Source of the DNA: Epinephelus fuscoguttatus
Taxonomy: Eukaryota; Chordata; Actinopteri; Perciformes; Serranidae
Length of the DNA stretch: 64,000 nt
Direction of reading: 5' to 3'
Assembly: GCF_011397635.1 (NCBI RefSeq)
Contig: NC_064759.1
Location: forward strand, 11,676,428 to 11,740,427
Position 1 is the stretch's first letter; the number at the start of each line of letters is the position of its first letter. Under the pieces are notes generated by a model that was given only the letters and a program-made list of their open reading frames with translations, did no database searches and was not told the origin of the DNA. This document shows positions 11,101 through 25,649 of the stretch, piece after piece. The translations under genes and the position numbers were made by a program.

Positions 11101-13068
11101 ACAACTCTGAAACTCACAGAACATATTACCTTAATGACTCTGTAAGGGTTTAAAGCCTGTGACTCTGCACCAGTCCAGAGTTACAGCTGGGGAAGCCTCT
11201 TGGATGAGAGGTGAAACGTCTTCAAGGAACTCAAGCAAGTCCAGATGACATAAGACGACAATGACATAGCACTTAGGATTCCTTGAAGGAGTCCCTGATT
11301 GTTTAACAGTGCATTGATTTCACTGCTGCAGAAGTTCTACTTGTTACAGCCTTTGTTTGGAGGCGTCTCCTCAGTTCTTGGCCACGTGCCAGAGTCCTTG
11401 CATGCGGCCCAACACCTGCAACACCTAGGGATCATTATCTATGCTAGGTTACTTACGGTCAAGTGGGGTTCATCATTCAGCACACCTGGGTAAGAGCAGA
11501 TTTGGATGGTAAGACGTTTTGAGCATCTGGAGTTGGGCCCTTATTTTTTTTGTCTTAACAGAAAATTAAGAGAAAAATAACTGTGAAACTTCAGAGTATG
11601 TTGCTGTATGAGGCCCACTGGATGGTAAATATCGCATCTATCCTCCTGAGACCCGAACTTTTGATTGGTATTGGTATAAAAACAAGTTTCAACCATTAAA
11701 TTTGATCAGGTTTTGGACCTTGTCCACTTTTGGGTCGAGGTCAGCTGCAGACTGACTTGGCAGAGATGGCTGCCATCTTGTTTTCACATGGATTAGTGTA
11801 TTGTGCTCTGACTAGGGCTGCCCCCTAAAAGTTGACCAAACATTAGTCGCCCAGAAAGGTAATTAGTTGGCAAGATTTCATTCGTCGCTTAGTCGCAGAT
11901 TTAAAAAAAAAAATAAAAAATAAAAACAGACACAGGAAGTGGCCACGCTCAGCAGTCAGACAGGAGTCATGTTACAAACCAATCACAGCTGACAGATATC
12001 TTTCTCTTCTTGTGTAAATATCCAGTCTGATAAATATGAACAGTTGATCATGTTAGCGCAGGGCTACCCAGAGCTTTACATCTGTCCCACAGACGATAGG
12101 CCTACACACTACAAACAGCTCCTGGAAGAAGATCAGCTCTGCACTGTCAGGTAAATAGGTTATGATACGGTGCTTGTTATGGTTGTTTAGCAACCTGCTG
12201 CCGCGCTCTTGAAAGTTGGCACAAAAAAAAAACACAAGAGTAGCACAGTTTTCCAGGTGGTAAAGACACGGCATGTGTACGGTCCCTAATTTCCAGGGCT
12301 GGTACCTGAGGTTATTCCGCAGGCTAGCTAATAACATGTCGGGCAGGAAATCCAAAGTGCGGGATCATTTTGAGAAGGTGAAGGACGAACCCAAGGTGAT
12401 ATGTAAACTCATCTTCATTGGTCGACTACAAACATGACGTATCATCTGAAACATGGAAGTAGCTACATGCCCATTAGCCCACAGCGTCATTAACAGGCGG
12501 CTCGCTCAGTGTGTGACGTGCACTTGTAGATAAAATATAGGCCTATATTAATGAAGGTTCATTAGTACGGTTTTGTATTTCTCTGTAATGTAGCACAGTG
12601 TTAACAATGTTACTGATACTATTCTTTCTCACACCTTGAACTCAAACCATTGTGTTGCCCCGCCTAAAATATATCATTTAATAATTAAATTAATATCGTT
12701 GAAGTGCCGGCGACTTGTCGACTAATGGCCGTAAATGAGGAAAATTCTTAGTCGAGGACAGCCCTAGGTCTTACTGCCACTAAATTGCACAAAAAGTGTC
12801 CAGGTATGAGGACAACAGGCCGAAGTTACGCAGAATGAAGCATAAAGTCCAGTAATCCCACACTGTAATGTCCTCATGAGGACACAGGGTCTCAGGAGGC
12901 TAAAGCTAATTGGTAATTTAACGTGTTATTTAATGTATTATTCATTTATTCATGTATTTATTCATTTATTAATTTACTCTTTTTCAGATTCCTTTCCAGA
13001 AAAAGAATGGGGATACAACTCAAACTCTGCAAATGATAATGACACAACGGATGGAGACAGAAACTTAA
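8196..13068 (+). CDS. LRAT/NlpC-P60-domain protein lacking catalytic His and Cys (LRATD-like)
   Basis: Predicted CDS: join(8196..8249, 9140..9263, 9371..9672, 12988..13068), 159 aa + 26 aa = about 186 aa, with consensus GT-AG sites and phases that join cleanly. The ATG sits in CAACAATGG. Residues about 30-160 are an LRAT-type domain: GDMIEF, then LWGVYVGDGRVIHF, then NSEHFATFVRYG near the end of exon 3. The intron after RYGNAVCNQ falls at the domain end. In active PLAAT/LRAT acyltransferases the first strand carries HW and the nucleophile is the Cys of NCEHF. Here these read LW and NSEHF, so the primary His and the Cys are replaced by Leu and Ser, while the second His (VIHF) is kept. Ser at the nucleophile position also occurs in LRATD1/2 (FAM84). 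The tail is short and polar, with no clear membrane helix. A polyA signal follows at 13126. The LRAT fold is well supported; orthology and function are not, and an enzymatic role is unlikely. Confidence 0.82.
8846..9097. mobile_element. Small AT-rich MITE in intron 1 of the LRAT-type gene
   Basis: Inverted ends ACACTCTAAAAAATGAT (8846) and, in reverse complement, ACACTCTGAAAAAATAAT (9097) bound a 252-bp AT-rich block. No reading frame lies inside. The right end lies about 40 bp upstream of the exon 2 acceptor. Confidence 0.65.
9753..9866 (+). repeat. Internally deleted copy of a dispersed repeat
   Basis: The order GGGCTAATATTTGCTTAAAT, CACTGAAATCAACAGGCCTG, GCTAGTAAAAGGGACTGGG, GTTTAACTGAGGTTTTACAG matches the two ends of the longer copy at 26406-27090 with the centre missing. 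It lies in intron 3 of the LRAT-type gene. Confidence 0.65.
10464..10976. mobile_element. TTAA-flanked fold-back element in intron 3 of the LRAT-type gene
   Basis: The ends are TTAAAAGGATAGTGCACCC and, in reverse complement, TTAAAGGGATAGTGCACCC. The two arms are inverted copies of each other for about 220 bp each around a centre near 10720, so the element can fold into one long hairpin. The right arm has lost about 28 bp that the left arm keeps (around 10538-10565). TTAA targets are used by the piggyBac and Kolobok superfamilies. No protein is encoded. Confidence 0.8.
11813..12766. mobile_element. hAT-type non-autonomous element in intron 3 of the LRAT-type gene
   Basis: The termini TAGGGCTGCCCCC and GGACAGCCCTA form the inverted ends. 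The 8-bp flanks GCTCTGAC and GGTCTTAC agree at six positions, consistent with a decayed hAT 8-bp duplication. Sub-terminal TTAGTCG and CGACTAA motifs resemble those of the copy at 16750-17125. No transposase is seen. Confidence 0.65.
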
Positions 13069-13125
13069 GATCTTCTGCGGTGCCTCTCGCGTACATCAGT
13101 CACACTGACTTTGTTAATAAGCAAA

Positions 13126-13131
13126 AATAAA
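13126..13131 (+). other. Polyadenylation signal of the LRAT-type gene
   Basis: AATAAA, 58 bp past the TAA stop of the LRAT-type gene. Confidence 0.6.
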
Positions 13132-13824
13132 ACTTCTTTGCTGCTACATTGTCTGAGAATGTTTCATTTCACAACTCAAGGCAAAATCAAAGCTGTTCAA
13201 TGAAAAAGAACAACAAAGATGGCACAACATTAACAACGTTTCCGTGCCTCAACACTCACCCAGTAAATCCTTACCAAAGTCTATTAAAGGCCAAAAAAAA
13301 ACTTAGCAACAAAGCAAACCCCACAAGAGTCAGGAAAGTATGTGTCCTCTTGTTTATTAAGACTTCAGGAATGTCAATAAGAGCATTTCTATACAGTAGG
13401 AGGGCTGAGGAGGCCAGCGCGCAGACACAATGACCTTCTGCTATTCTCCTTGTTGATAATGACCCAGACAAAGCCACACTGCCCATCAACCAGACCTCTA
13501 TTAAAGCCAAACACTCTCTATCATCTACTAATAACCTCCACACTGCAGCAAGAGTCATGAACAGGCCAGCGTCTTCTGAATGCGAGAGGGGGAACAAAGC
13601 TCTGGGCGGACAGGAAGTAGTGGAAAGCCTCCTGTTTATTGATCTGGCCGGCAGCGGCACATGGTGGTAACTACATTCTTCTTCTTCATTCCGAAAACAC
13701 ACAAAGACAAAGACTACTGTTGCAAAGTAACAGGAAAAAAAAAAAATAGACAGTGCAAAACATTTCACTCTAACAATCAATCCTTTCGGTGCGCTCATTT
13801 GCTAGGCTCTGGGTTGCAGCGTTG

Positions 13825-13868
13825 CTACACACACACACACACACATTATTACACACACACATACACAC
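13825..13868. repeat. (CA)n microsatellite, interrupted
   Basis: Two CA runs separated by a short TTATT interruption, in the gap between the convergent LRAT-type gene and alg2. Confidence 0.95.
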
Positions 13869-14117
13869 TTGGAGGTGTGGTATTTTTCCAGAGATAGGGT
13901 ATGTAAACTCGTTACTCTTTTCTTAATTGGTATAGAGATTCCGTCCTTTTTTTCCTCTCAGCAACCCCTCCAGGGGAATGCTGATTGATTGTCCTCTGAG
14001 TCCTCATAACACCCCCACTGCCTCCCTGCACACACACACTGCGGTCCCCAGTCGTCCACAGACAATCCACAGTTTGGTAGAGGGTCATTTTTCCACCTGC
14101 CTCCTCCAGCTTTCACA

Positions 14118-17100
14118 TCACTCGCTTAGCCTGACAATGTACCCATACAGCTGGTCTGAGAAGGCCTGAAGAGAGAATTTATCTTGTACCCTCCTCCTCC
14201 CAGCTTGTCCCATGTCCCTGCGGAGCTGCGGTTCCTTCACGAGCCTCTCCATGGCCTTAGAGAAGGCGTCTGCCGTGGGCTCGCACAGGAAGCCCGTCTC
14301 CCCGTCTGCCACGCTCTCCAGGGGGCCCCCGGAGTTCACCGCGATAACAGGGCAGCAGCAGTACATTGCCTCTACGGGAACTATCCCAAAATGCTCTCTG
14401 CTCGGGGTGTAGAGCACAGCTGCGCTGCCCCGCAGCAGGGCCACCTTCAGTGAGTCAGAGGGGGAGCGCAGGAAAGTGACACAGTCCTCTATGTGGATCT
14501 GTGCTGCTAGTTCTTTCAGCTCAGTATAATGTTGAACATTCTCAGTAACTCGGTCATCGTAGCCCCCCGCCACCACCAGGTGAATACCTGCTCTCTGGCT
14601 GGGAGGAAGGCTGCTCCTCAGGACTGCGAGAGCCTCCAGAGCCAGCCCCAGATTCTTCTTCCTCTCGTATCGGTTAAGAGAGAGAAACAGGCAGGAGGTT
14701 CCCTCAGGGAGCAGCCCTTCCAGGCCCTGTGCTTCACTGGACTGCTGGTCAAAGGTACCCGTGTTGAGGGAAGGATAGAGGACGTCTGTCTGGACTCCTG
14801 TTAGACCACGAAAGGTCTCTCTGAAGATGCCTGCGGTGAACTGGCTGTTTACCACAATCTAAGAGGAAGTACAGAGAGATTAGTTTGTAAGGATCTCACA
14901 TATGGAGCAGGCATTTTAATTTGCTATGAGTAGGATGACAGCCCGCGGTCTTTGGTTATCCCAAAGTCTAGACTAAAATCAAAATGTCATTTTCTTTTCT
15001 ACCAGAGCCCTGAGCTTTTACGTCAGCTTGCCTGCAGAGATCAGGCTGTATCACATTTTAAATAATCACTTTAGTTTGTACAAGCTGTTAAAATTAATAC
15101 ACCTTATATTTTGATTTATTCTATTACACAGTAGTTTCAGCAGCATCAAAAGCCAAACTCAGTCAGGAGGTGAAACTTCACTTCTCTTAACCTGTTAAAC
15201 AACATCCAGGTGAGATAAATATTTCTGAGTAAACAAACTGTTTCCAAACTTCAAACACTGAGCTTTAAAAGCTTTTTTTTTTTTTACTGTTTTTTTCTCC
15301 TTGAAGGAAGCCTTTAACAGGTAAATATATAGTTAATCCTATGCATGATCTATACCTATGTTGCTATAAACCCCAGAAAAATGGGGATTTGTTTATTTTC
15401 ATTATATTCAGGAGTAGTGTGTAGAGTTTAGTGGCATCTAGCAGTGAGGGCTGCAGATTGTAACCAGCTGAAACCAGCCAAGTGTGAACTCCTGCTAAGG
15501 ATTCCTTAAGTGTTCATAGTTTAAGGGGTTTGTACTGGGAGCTGAATCATCAACAGAGGTCTCTTCCTCTGCACCTGTTCCCTCTGTAGATATAAATGGC
15601 TTATTCTAAAGGTAACAAAAACTTTCAGGTGATCAAACACTAAAGAAAATACTAATATATCCCCCTCAATCCTACACACTGGACCTTTAATTCACTTAGG
15701 AAGTGAAGAGGAGGAAGATTCTCCTTTAGACTCAGCCTGAAATCTGGCCATTCCCAAAATCTGTGAACAAATTGACACGGCATGTTCTATGAGGGTCGTT
15801 AAAACCCTCAGGTCACATCATAAGCATCTTCTGAAAATCACATACATCTACTTCAGTTTGTTTCATTAATATATAACTTTATATATGACATGTCTGGTAT
15901 TTTTGTACTGTACTTATGTGTATTTTCTTTACATCATTTTCTACCACCATGCTATTTAAATTTTCCTTCCGGATAAAACAAAATTGTAACAGTGACACAG
16001 TCCTGCCCTGCAATCAGACCATCACACCTGACAGAACGATGCAGCCTTCAGTCCTCAGCCGTTACGTACCATATCAGCCATGCCAGTGGTGCGTTCCTCC
16101 AGCCAGTCGATGGGAGCGCGATAAAGCTTCTTCAGGGCCGACTTCCTCTGGGTCAGCAGCTGGTCTGGGAAGTGACAGTAAAACAAAACCTTCTTCCTGC
16201 GACGGGACAGTCGCAGTACCGGGATACACACTGACACCTGGGGTGGAATGAAAGGGGTACAAAACAAAAATGTAAACCTTATACACCCTCACATTAAAGA
16301 AAGTCAGTGTTTTTCTGATGCCGCTTGTCACAGAGGGGCTGCTAACTACGGTGGCTGATGTGAAAACACAAATGGCCCTATCAAGAGCCAGTGTTTGGTT
16401 TGTCCACGCTGGGTAACTGTAGACACAACATGAGGCCCGTTTCCACCGCAGGAACTTTGGGGTAATTTTATGGGGCCGGGGCCGTTGGTGCGTGTCTCCA
16501 CTGCAGGAACCACCCCCGAAGGACAGAGTTGTGGAACTTTTACGGGGGCTAAACAAGTCCCTGCCTCGGAGTAGGTATTCAGAATGGCCCGAGAGACTCC
16601 TGGCTGGGACATGGGGATTACTTGGTGCTAACTGGATATACTCAAGGCGGGATGTGACGTTTTGTAATTACTATGGTTATCGTAGATTAGCTGGGCTAAC
16701 CGTTAGCTGTTAGCCATTAGCGGTGTCTGTAGTAACTCAGTAAGTCAATTAGGGCTGCCACTAACGATTATTTTCATTGTCGACTAATCTGTCGATTATT
16801 TCTTCGATTAGTTGACTAATCATTTTATCGAAAAATGTGTTAAAATTTTGAAAAATGTTGGTCTGTCTCGCCCAAATCCCAAAATTACGTCATCTAATGT
16901 CTTGTTTCGTACTCACGCCAAAGGGTTTTAGTTCACCGTCATGGGAGAGTGTGTAAAGCTGCCAATATCTTAACGTAAGAAGCTGCAATAAGAGTATTTT
17001 TGGGTACTTTTATAGTACTTTTCTATGAAAAATGACTCAAACCGATTAGTCGACTACTAAAATAGTCACCGATTATTTTAATAGTCGATTAGTCATCAAT

Positions 17101-19601
17101 TAGTCGACTAATCGTGGCAGCCCTAAACTCAATCTACGGTCCATGAAAAAAAATATATTTTCCAGTGGATATACATGTTACATATGTTACAACATGATTG
17201 AGCTAGCAAAACAGTTTTGTGTTGCTATGTGTGGTATTTATTCAGTTTTGGGAAATCACGCTGTCTAGAAAGCATCAGTGGCTGCCGCTGACAGGAACAG
17301 CTAACAGCAGCAGCAAAGCTAACATCAGGATGTCATCTGTTAAAAGCCTCCCGTTGTCGGATACGACATGAAACTACTCCAGTTTGCTCAATCATGTTGT
17401 AACTAAGACATCCGCTGGAAAAATATTTTTTTTCACGGACCATTTATTGAGTTATTGAGTTAATACAGGCACCGCTAACGGCTAACAGCTAACTACGTCC
17501 CTATGCCCCTACGTCGCCCCGGTCAAAATGGTCGCGCAACGATTACGTCACATCCAGAGCCCGATAACTTTACAGGAACCTTCCTCGTACTCCGCTCTCT
17601 CAGTGGAGACACGGCGGTTGAGAGGGCCGGGCGAGAGGACGTTCCTGTAGTAACTCCTACCCCCCAAATAGTACCAGGAACTTCTTCAGTGGAAACGGGC
17701 CTATGGTGTACTCCATGGACAAGGACCAGAGGCCTGTACTACGAAGCCAGTTCAACTTACCAAGGTTATCTAGCTTGACTAACCCGTCACATTGGCCGTC
17801 TGGATAACCGGTACTACAAAGCTGGTCATCAACTAGTTCAGTTCATGTGAGACAGGCGGGGGCGTTAATTACAAGCAACATCATCAGAACCATTAATAAA
17901 GGAGGCTGCTTCATATCATATGAGATGAAACAGTACTGAAGGTGTCTGTGACTGTAAAACAGTAAAATGTTAGTGGCGTGGAATGTAAATGATACCCTGT
18001 GATCTTATAATGGAAATGTAGACATATTGGAAATACTAACCATAAAATCACCGTCGGCCGAGACTTTAAGTATGTGTAGGTATCACTTGGCTACATGTGA
18101 CGTTAATATAGAGTATTTTTTGCTCTTTAGTTGCACGATGAAGAAACTACTCTGAATATGTCACATAAAACACTTTAAAGTAACATCAGACTGTTTCTGC
18201 TGCTGAAGTAAAGGGTGGAAAAGTAGTTATGACTGATGAGGTCTATCTGACCCAAATGTGGCAAACAACGAAATGATTCAACTGACCTATAACAGCATGT
18301 AGGCTCCTTTTTTTTTTTACCTGAGACTCCAGACTTTCATTCATGGATACTTTTTTCTTTCAGTGATCTGATTGGTCAGAGGTCGGGTGTTGACAGGCTG
18401 TGATCACAACATAACCTGCTCCGGAGCAGATTGGCTGTTCAGCGTAAGTTGCCATGGTAAATAGAGAACCAGCTTCGTGGAACGCAGAGTTAACCCTGAA
18501 GTTACCTTGCTAACTCCAAATCCTGCTTCGTAGCACAGGCCTCAGCTCCCTATGTAGGTATAAACAGCTCATTCTAAGGTAACGAAAACACTGTTTTTAT
18601 TTTCAGGTGATTATACACTACAGAAAGCATGCTGACTGCATTCCGTTTCTGCCAATATATCCCTCTAAATCCTTCACACTAGACCTTTAAATCATAAAGA
18701 ATGTATTAGTCAATATTAAGATTAGAAATGTATGACATAGGCTAACATTTGGTAATACAAACTGACTGACTGAGTAAACAATCTAACCACAAATAAAGAC
18801 AAATACTGTCTGTAAAAGCTCTTTGACCTTTGCAAGACATGTTTTGCTTGACTGCGGTTTTATTCATTTAAGAAGTGGTGTTTCTTCTGCCGTTGCACTG
18901 GAAGTCATTCTGAATAATGAGTTTTCTCTGTCCTGCAATTATGTGTGAGAGAAAGGTGTCACTTGTGCGTATTTGTGTGGAAGGCAAAACAGTAGAAAAT
19001 AAGCAAGGGAGTGTCTGCTTCATGGAATAGTAAAAGGGCGTGACACAAAAATGGAGATGGGCCCCCTGTAAACAATGGAAGCTATTCTCTGAGCATCAGA
19101 GACAGTTACAAGATACAGAAGGCTCACAGGGACTCAAGTGAGTGATGACCAAACATAGATAGTTAGTTCCTGTATGACATGGCTCACCTGATCACAGAAG
19201 ACGACATCGTACTCCACCCCGCTGAGAAAGACCAGGTAGAGGGCCACGTAGATCATCCTCAGGTAGGCACAGAGGGCATGCAGGTAGCCAAACACGCTGG
19301 TGGGAAGCCAGTCACCCACACATACCTATTACATGAGTAACAGAAACATTGTGTGCGTGTCTTCTGAATTTTGTCTTTGTTGTGTGTATGTGAGGGACAG
19401 TATTATACAGTCAGGTGCATGTTAACGTACCACAGGCAGCTCTGGGTCAAGGGTCTCAGAGAAGCAGTGTGTTGGGTCGTAATGGGCTGTCCATATCTGC
19501 ACGCTACATCCTTTAGACTTCAGAGCGACAGCAGCATCGACCACCAGTCGCTCTGCTCCACCAATACCAAGGTCTGGATGGAGGAACACCACCCGCGCCA
19601 T
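14118..19601 (-). CDS. alg2: Alpha-1,3/1,6-mannosyltransferase ALG2
   Basis: CDS: complement(join(14118..14858, 16070..16237, 19188..19325, 19431..19601)), all phase 0, 405 aa (human ALG2 is 416). ALG2 adds the second and third mannoses to the dolichol-linked oligosaccharide on the cytosolic face of the ER. It is a GT-B, GT4-family enzyme. The N-terminal loop GIGGAERLV is at residues 12-20. A hydrophobic segment ([16 protein letters not shown]) is near 75-92. YCHFPDQLL and APIDWLEE are in exon 3, and RYERKKN is near 222-228. The EX7E motif EHFGIVPVE is at residues 314-322, followed by [12 protein letters not shown]. No break is visible. The ATG is preceded by a TGTGTGCAG acceptor, implying an untranslated first exon upstream, probably near 21618-21760 with a donor reading AAG|GTAACA on -. 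Candidate polyA signals on - lie at 13635-13640 and 13353-13358. sec61b is its head-to-head neighbour, as in other vertebrates. Confidence 0.96.
15405..15690 (-). repeat. MITE (GTCCAGTGTGTAG family) in alg2 intron
   Basis: The block runs from GTAGTGTGTAGAGTTTAGTG to CTACACACTGGACC, so its ends are inverted copies. Inside are TGTAGATATAAATGGC and TTATTCTAAAGGTAAC, shared with the copies at 7391-7520 and 18544-18690. It lies in the intron between alg2 coding exons 3 and 4. Confidence 0.7.
16433..17702. mobile_element. Fold-back MITE with AGGCCCGTTTCCAC termini and 3-bp target duplication
   Basis: The ends are AGGCCCGTTTCCACCG and, in reverse complement, AGGCCCGTTTCCACTG. ATG flanks both sides (16430-16432, 17703-17705). 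The 3-bp duplication suggests a PIF/Harbinger-type element. Inner inverted copies (TTAGCTGTTAGC near 16705 with GCTAACAGCTAA near 17485) make most of it palindromic. A hAT-type element is nested at 16750-17125. No transposase is seen. Confidence 0.75.
16750..17125. mobile_element. hAT-type MITE nested inside the 16433-17702 element
   Basis: The termini TAGGGCTGCCACTAACGATT and AATCGTGGCAGCCCTA are inverted repeats. The flanks AAGTCAAT and AACTCAAT are an 8-bp target duplication with one mismatch. The interior is rich in CGATTAGTCGACTAAT-type palindromes, typical of a very common fish hAT MITE. No coding sequence. Confidence 0.85.
17730..18542. mobile_element. MITE with AGGCCTGTACTACGAAGC termini and 3-bp target duplication
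   Basis: The left end AGGCCTGTACTACGAAGC and the right end in reverse complement AGGCCTGTGCTACGAAGC differ at one base. CAG flanks both sides (17727-17729, 18543-18545). The 813-bp length, 3-bp duplication and lack of a reading frame fit a Harbinger-type MITE common in fish. Confidence 0.78.
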
Positions 19602-20061
19602 CCTGCACACAAGAATGTATAAAGTTCAAACCCAAACTCTAATATCTTTTCCTACAAGACAACAATGGTTTGAAGACGAGTTTAAGTTTACAACATACAT
19701 CGCTGTATCATGTAGAATGACAGATGAGCACATAGAGCCTGTAGACAGTGCTAATAATCCCAAAATCAGAAGTACAAACATGTAAAGAAAGTGACTGCTT
19801 TAACCCAACACACATCACAGAGTAAATTCATTTTTAATGGCTTTCAAATAATCTAAAACTTCATAACAGCAAAAGCAAACAACTCTGTCCAACACAAGTA
19901 ACCAGAGATTTATGAGTCCACTCTCTCATGGCAGTGAGAGAAACTTTTCACTGCTGCACTGTTGACAAAAGTCAAGGAATGGTTCTTGTGGTTTTATAGC
20001 ATAACTGAAATCCTAACATTTAACCTCTGAAGCACGACTGTGTCACAGAAACTGTACCTAC

Positions 20062-21302
20062 TAAAGATCAACCAATTATCGCCTGCAATATTCAGCATTT
20101 TTATGATTACTGTAACTGTTACTTTTTTCATTTGATAGCCGATAATGTAAATTAATCGTAAAATTTGCAACTTTGGCTCTGATGTAGCGGCATCTCTCTG
20201 TCTGCAGAATCCACTCTGTTGTCCCGCCCACAGTACTATCTGATTGTGCTTCAACACTGAAGGCAGTCATGCCACAGACTGAGACGAACACAGAGTGGAG
20301 CTGCTCCTGTTAGATAGAGGAGCTGTGTGTCAAACATAAGACATCAGATATTACTCGACAAGTTAAACATCACAGTTCAATATGATGCAGATGCAAAAAT
20401 ACCCAGTGCTTCTGCTGGTAACATTCCTCCATTAGTCTAATAGGAGTTACTGGATGAAACCTAAGTTGAATAGGTGCTGCAAGGACAGGAAGAGGGAGTG
20501 AGACTGCCCAAGGATACAGCCAAACCAACAACAGTTGATTACTGACATTACTGATTTTTGACACACCAGATGATGTAAAGCAGACTAGCTACTGCATACT
20601 CAACCTACAATGGACCCGTTTGTATTTTCTAATTTTGCACCTTTGTTTAATGTTGTCGCTATTTAACCATGTTGTATTTGTGTTGTAGGTGTGTTAGCTG
20701 AATCAATCAAACTTAGTTACACTTCACTGACTCTTAAAACATAGTCACCCAACTGCCAACTAGCATTTTTGAGGTGTAGCCTAAAAGCAGAGTATAATAC
20801 ATATGAACACCAGGGAAGGCAGACTGCAATACATGCAAACATGGCTTTATCGGAATCGGCCAAAATGCTTTTAATTAATTGCACAATGAATGAATATTAC
20901 ATACATTATCATATATTGAATTTCATGTCTCCATCTGCTGGTGGGCCATCACAATAAGAGTATGCCTACATAATATGATGCTGATTCCACTACAGAAGAG
21001 ACTTCATGATCACTAAAATTATGTAGGGAAAAAAGTAGATACGTCAATATCGGTATCGGTTATCGGCCAAATAAGTCGTTACATATCGGCACATCGGATA
21101 ACGGCAAAAAAAAAATCAAATATCATGCATCTGTAACTTCAGCAAGAGTTGTGTTTGAGTTGTGGAGTTTGTGTTTTCCCGAATTTTGAGACAAGGGTTT
21201 CCATTTTATACAGCAAAAGCCCCAAATATCGGTTATCAGTCTTTCTGATAACTAATAATCTGTATCGGAATCGGCTCTGAAATAACATATTGATCGACCC
21301 CT
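20062..21302. mobile_element. Non-autonomous element with GATCRACC-type ends upstream of alg2
   Basis: The left end TAAAGATCAACCAATTATCG and the right end in reverse complement AAGGGGTCGATCAATATG are imperfect inverted repeats. Sub-terminal stretches repeat TATCGG and ATCGGTTATC. It probably lies inside the 5' untranslated intron of alg2. The superfamily is not certain (hAT-like by the ends). Confidence 0.6.
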
Positions 21303-21602
21303 TGACTGCAAACCATTGTGACTATCATCTTGTCCCAAAGTGCTCTGCCATTTACTTTTAGCTGGCACTGGATCTGCGGATAAGAAGTCAAGCTGAAAAC
21401 AAGAACAGACATGACACTTCTAATTAAAACAACAGTTTGACTTTAAAAGTTATCCTCCCTGTTTTTAACGCTAGCTAACTACCAGAGTGATAACAGTTTG
21501 GAAGCTAGCCCATGTAGCTAGTGAAATTACGACCCGTTTTAACTTAATGTGTAGCTGTCTTTGTAGCTAAACATAAATATATCTCCGTACCATCTTCTTA
21601 TA

Positions 21603-22211
21603 ACGCATTAATGTTACCTTTGGATGTTTTCACTACCTTGTCCGAGTTTGTAAACCCGTGATTATGCTCGTACAGACGCCCGTTGCAGCGTGTACAGCTG
21701 TCACGAAACTCTACCGTTCGGACGCCATGTTGGCTCAAATCATCTGTCGCGCTCAGGCTGATCGTGCTCCGTGTTTGAGCCACAATGGCGCCTGTTTCTT
21801 CAACGTAACGGGTTCAACGCTTCCTGTGAGACACGTCTCCCTCTCAAACAAAGCGGACCAAATATCTGCCTTTGAATTAAAGTACAAGTAAAGATATTAA
21901 TTCAAGTTTTTAAAAATACTGTGGGTTTTCTAATTATGTTTTATTACACGGACACAAAAATAAGCCCCTAAGACAATGTTTGTTACGTGTCTTTTGTGGT
22001 GAATGCGATCAGCCGGTCAGGCTTCTGCTCGGTCTCCTGCGCTGGTCTTGTGTTTCGCAGTCGTGTCCTTTTTAGACAATCGTCAGCTTTCTGAGATCTC
22101 CTCTCAAGTTTTGACCAATTCACACACCGACTGTCTGCTGTTCATTTGACGTGGACATCAGCTTGAAGACGGGCTCAGGGTTTCAGCTCACATCGGGACA
22201 AATAAAACAAA
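21603..22211. promoter_or_regulatory. Putative bidirectional promoter of alg2 and sec61b, with alg2 5' exon
   Basis: The gap between the likely alg2 first exon (donor AAG|GTAACA on -, exon edge near 21618) and the sec61b ATG at 22212 is about 0.6 kb. It is richer in CpG than the flanks (for example 21700-21835 and 22000-22065) and free of recognisable repeats. No TATA box is evident near either start. Head-to-head spacing and housekeeping products support a shared promoter. The start sites themselves are inferred. Confidence 0.6.
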
Positions 22212-24922
<2,711 letters not shown>

Positions 24923-25400
24923 ACTCCGCCTGACGACCCCTGACCCTGCGCCTCGGCTTCTTAATGTATTGGACCTGGACCAAACAACAAATGAACAACA
25001 ACCTTTCTCCCCTGGTTCCCTCTGCACTATCACTACAACACACAGACATGTTTTTTTTTTTTTTTTTTACGCAGCCGTTTCAGTACATGATCTTTACCTG
25101 CACCGATGTTGGTGTCCAACCTGTTGCTTTTGCCCCTCCTAAGTTTTTAAGATCTGGTGGGGTGAACTGGAGGAAGCCATGCTAGCCCACCTCAGATGTA
25201 ATGTCTGTGTGTGTATGTGGCCGTCTCTCCAAGCAGCAGCAGCAGCAGCAGCAGTATGCACCCACCACTGCTGCGTGAAGGTTCAGTGCAGTGCTCACGG
25301 ACATTGTTGTTTTCAGGCCCCAGCAAACATTTCTTCTTGTAGCCTGAATTGCTTTTTTTTTGTGAACAGGATTTGTACAAATGTAATTGTAATATTGTAC

Positions 25401-25406
25401 AATAAA
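25401..25406 (+). other. Polyadenylation signal of sec61b
   Basis: AATAAA about 480 bp past the sec61b stop, following a 3' UTR that contains a 16-T run near 25050 and a CAG run near 25235. Confidence 0.7.
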
Positions 25407-25607
25407 AAAGTAAAAATCAATGTGTGTGTTGAATTTCAGCCTCACGTGTCTGGTGTGTGTGATGTAATGTATGACTGAGGTTTAGTCATAACTCACTAAG
25501 TAATCAATATTATTTTTAAGTTGTTCAGTCTTGAATGGCTCACAATTCTGCGTGTATGCTCATTGTGTAATTAACCTGAGTTGTCTTAATCCTATGATTC
25601 AACAAGC

Positions 25608-25611
<4 letters not shown>

Positions 25612-25647
<36 letters not shown>
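25612..25647. repeat. (CA)n microsatellite
   Basis: A pure CA run between sec61b and the TTAA element. Confidence 0.95.

Positions 25648-25649
<2 letters not shown>

Larger units (their letters stand above)
16330..18690 (+). repeat. MITE of the same family, split in three by two insertions
   Basis: Host pieces lie at about 16330-16432 (AGCCAGTGTTTGGTTTGTCC, CAACATG), 17703-17729 (ATGGTGTACTCCATGG, AAGGACCAG) and 18543-18690 (CAGCTCCCTATGTAGGTATA to ACTAGACC). Read in order they rebuild the same element as 5871-6008 + 7391-7520. The two gaps are filled by the elements at 16433-17702 and 17730-18542. The block lies in the intron between alg2 coding exons 2 and 3. Confidence 0.75.
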
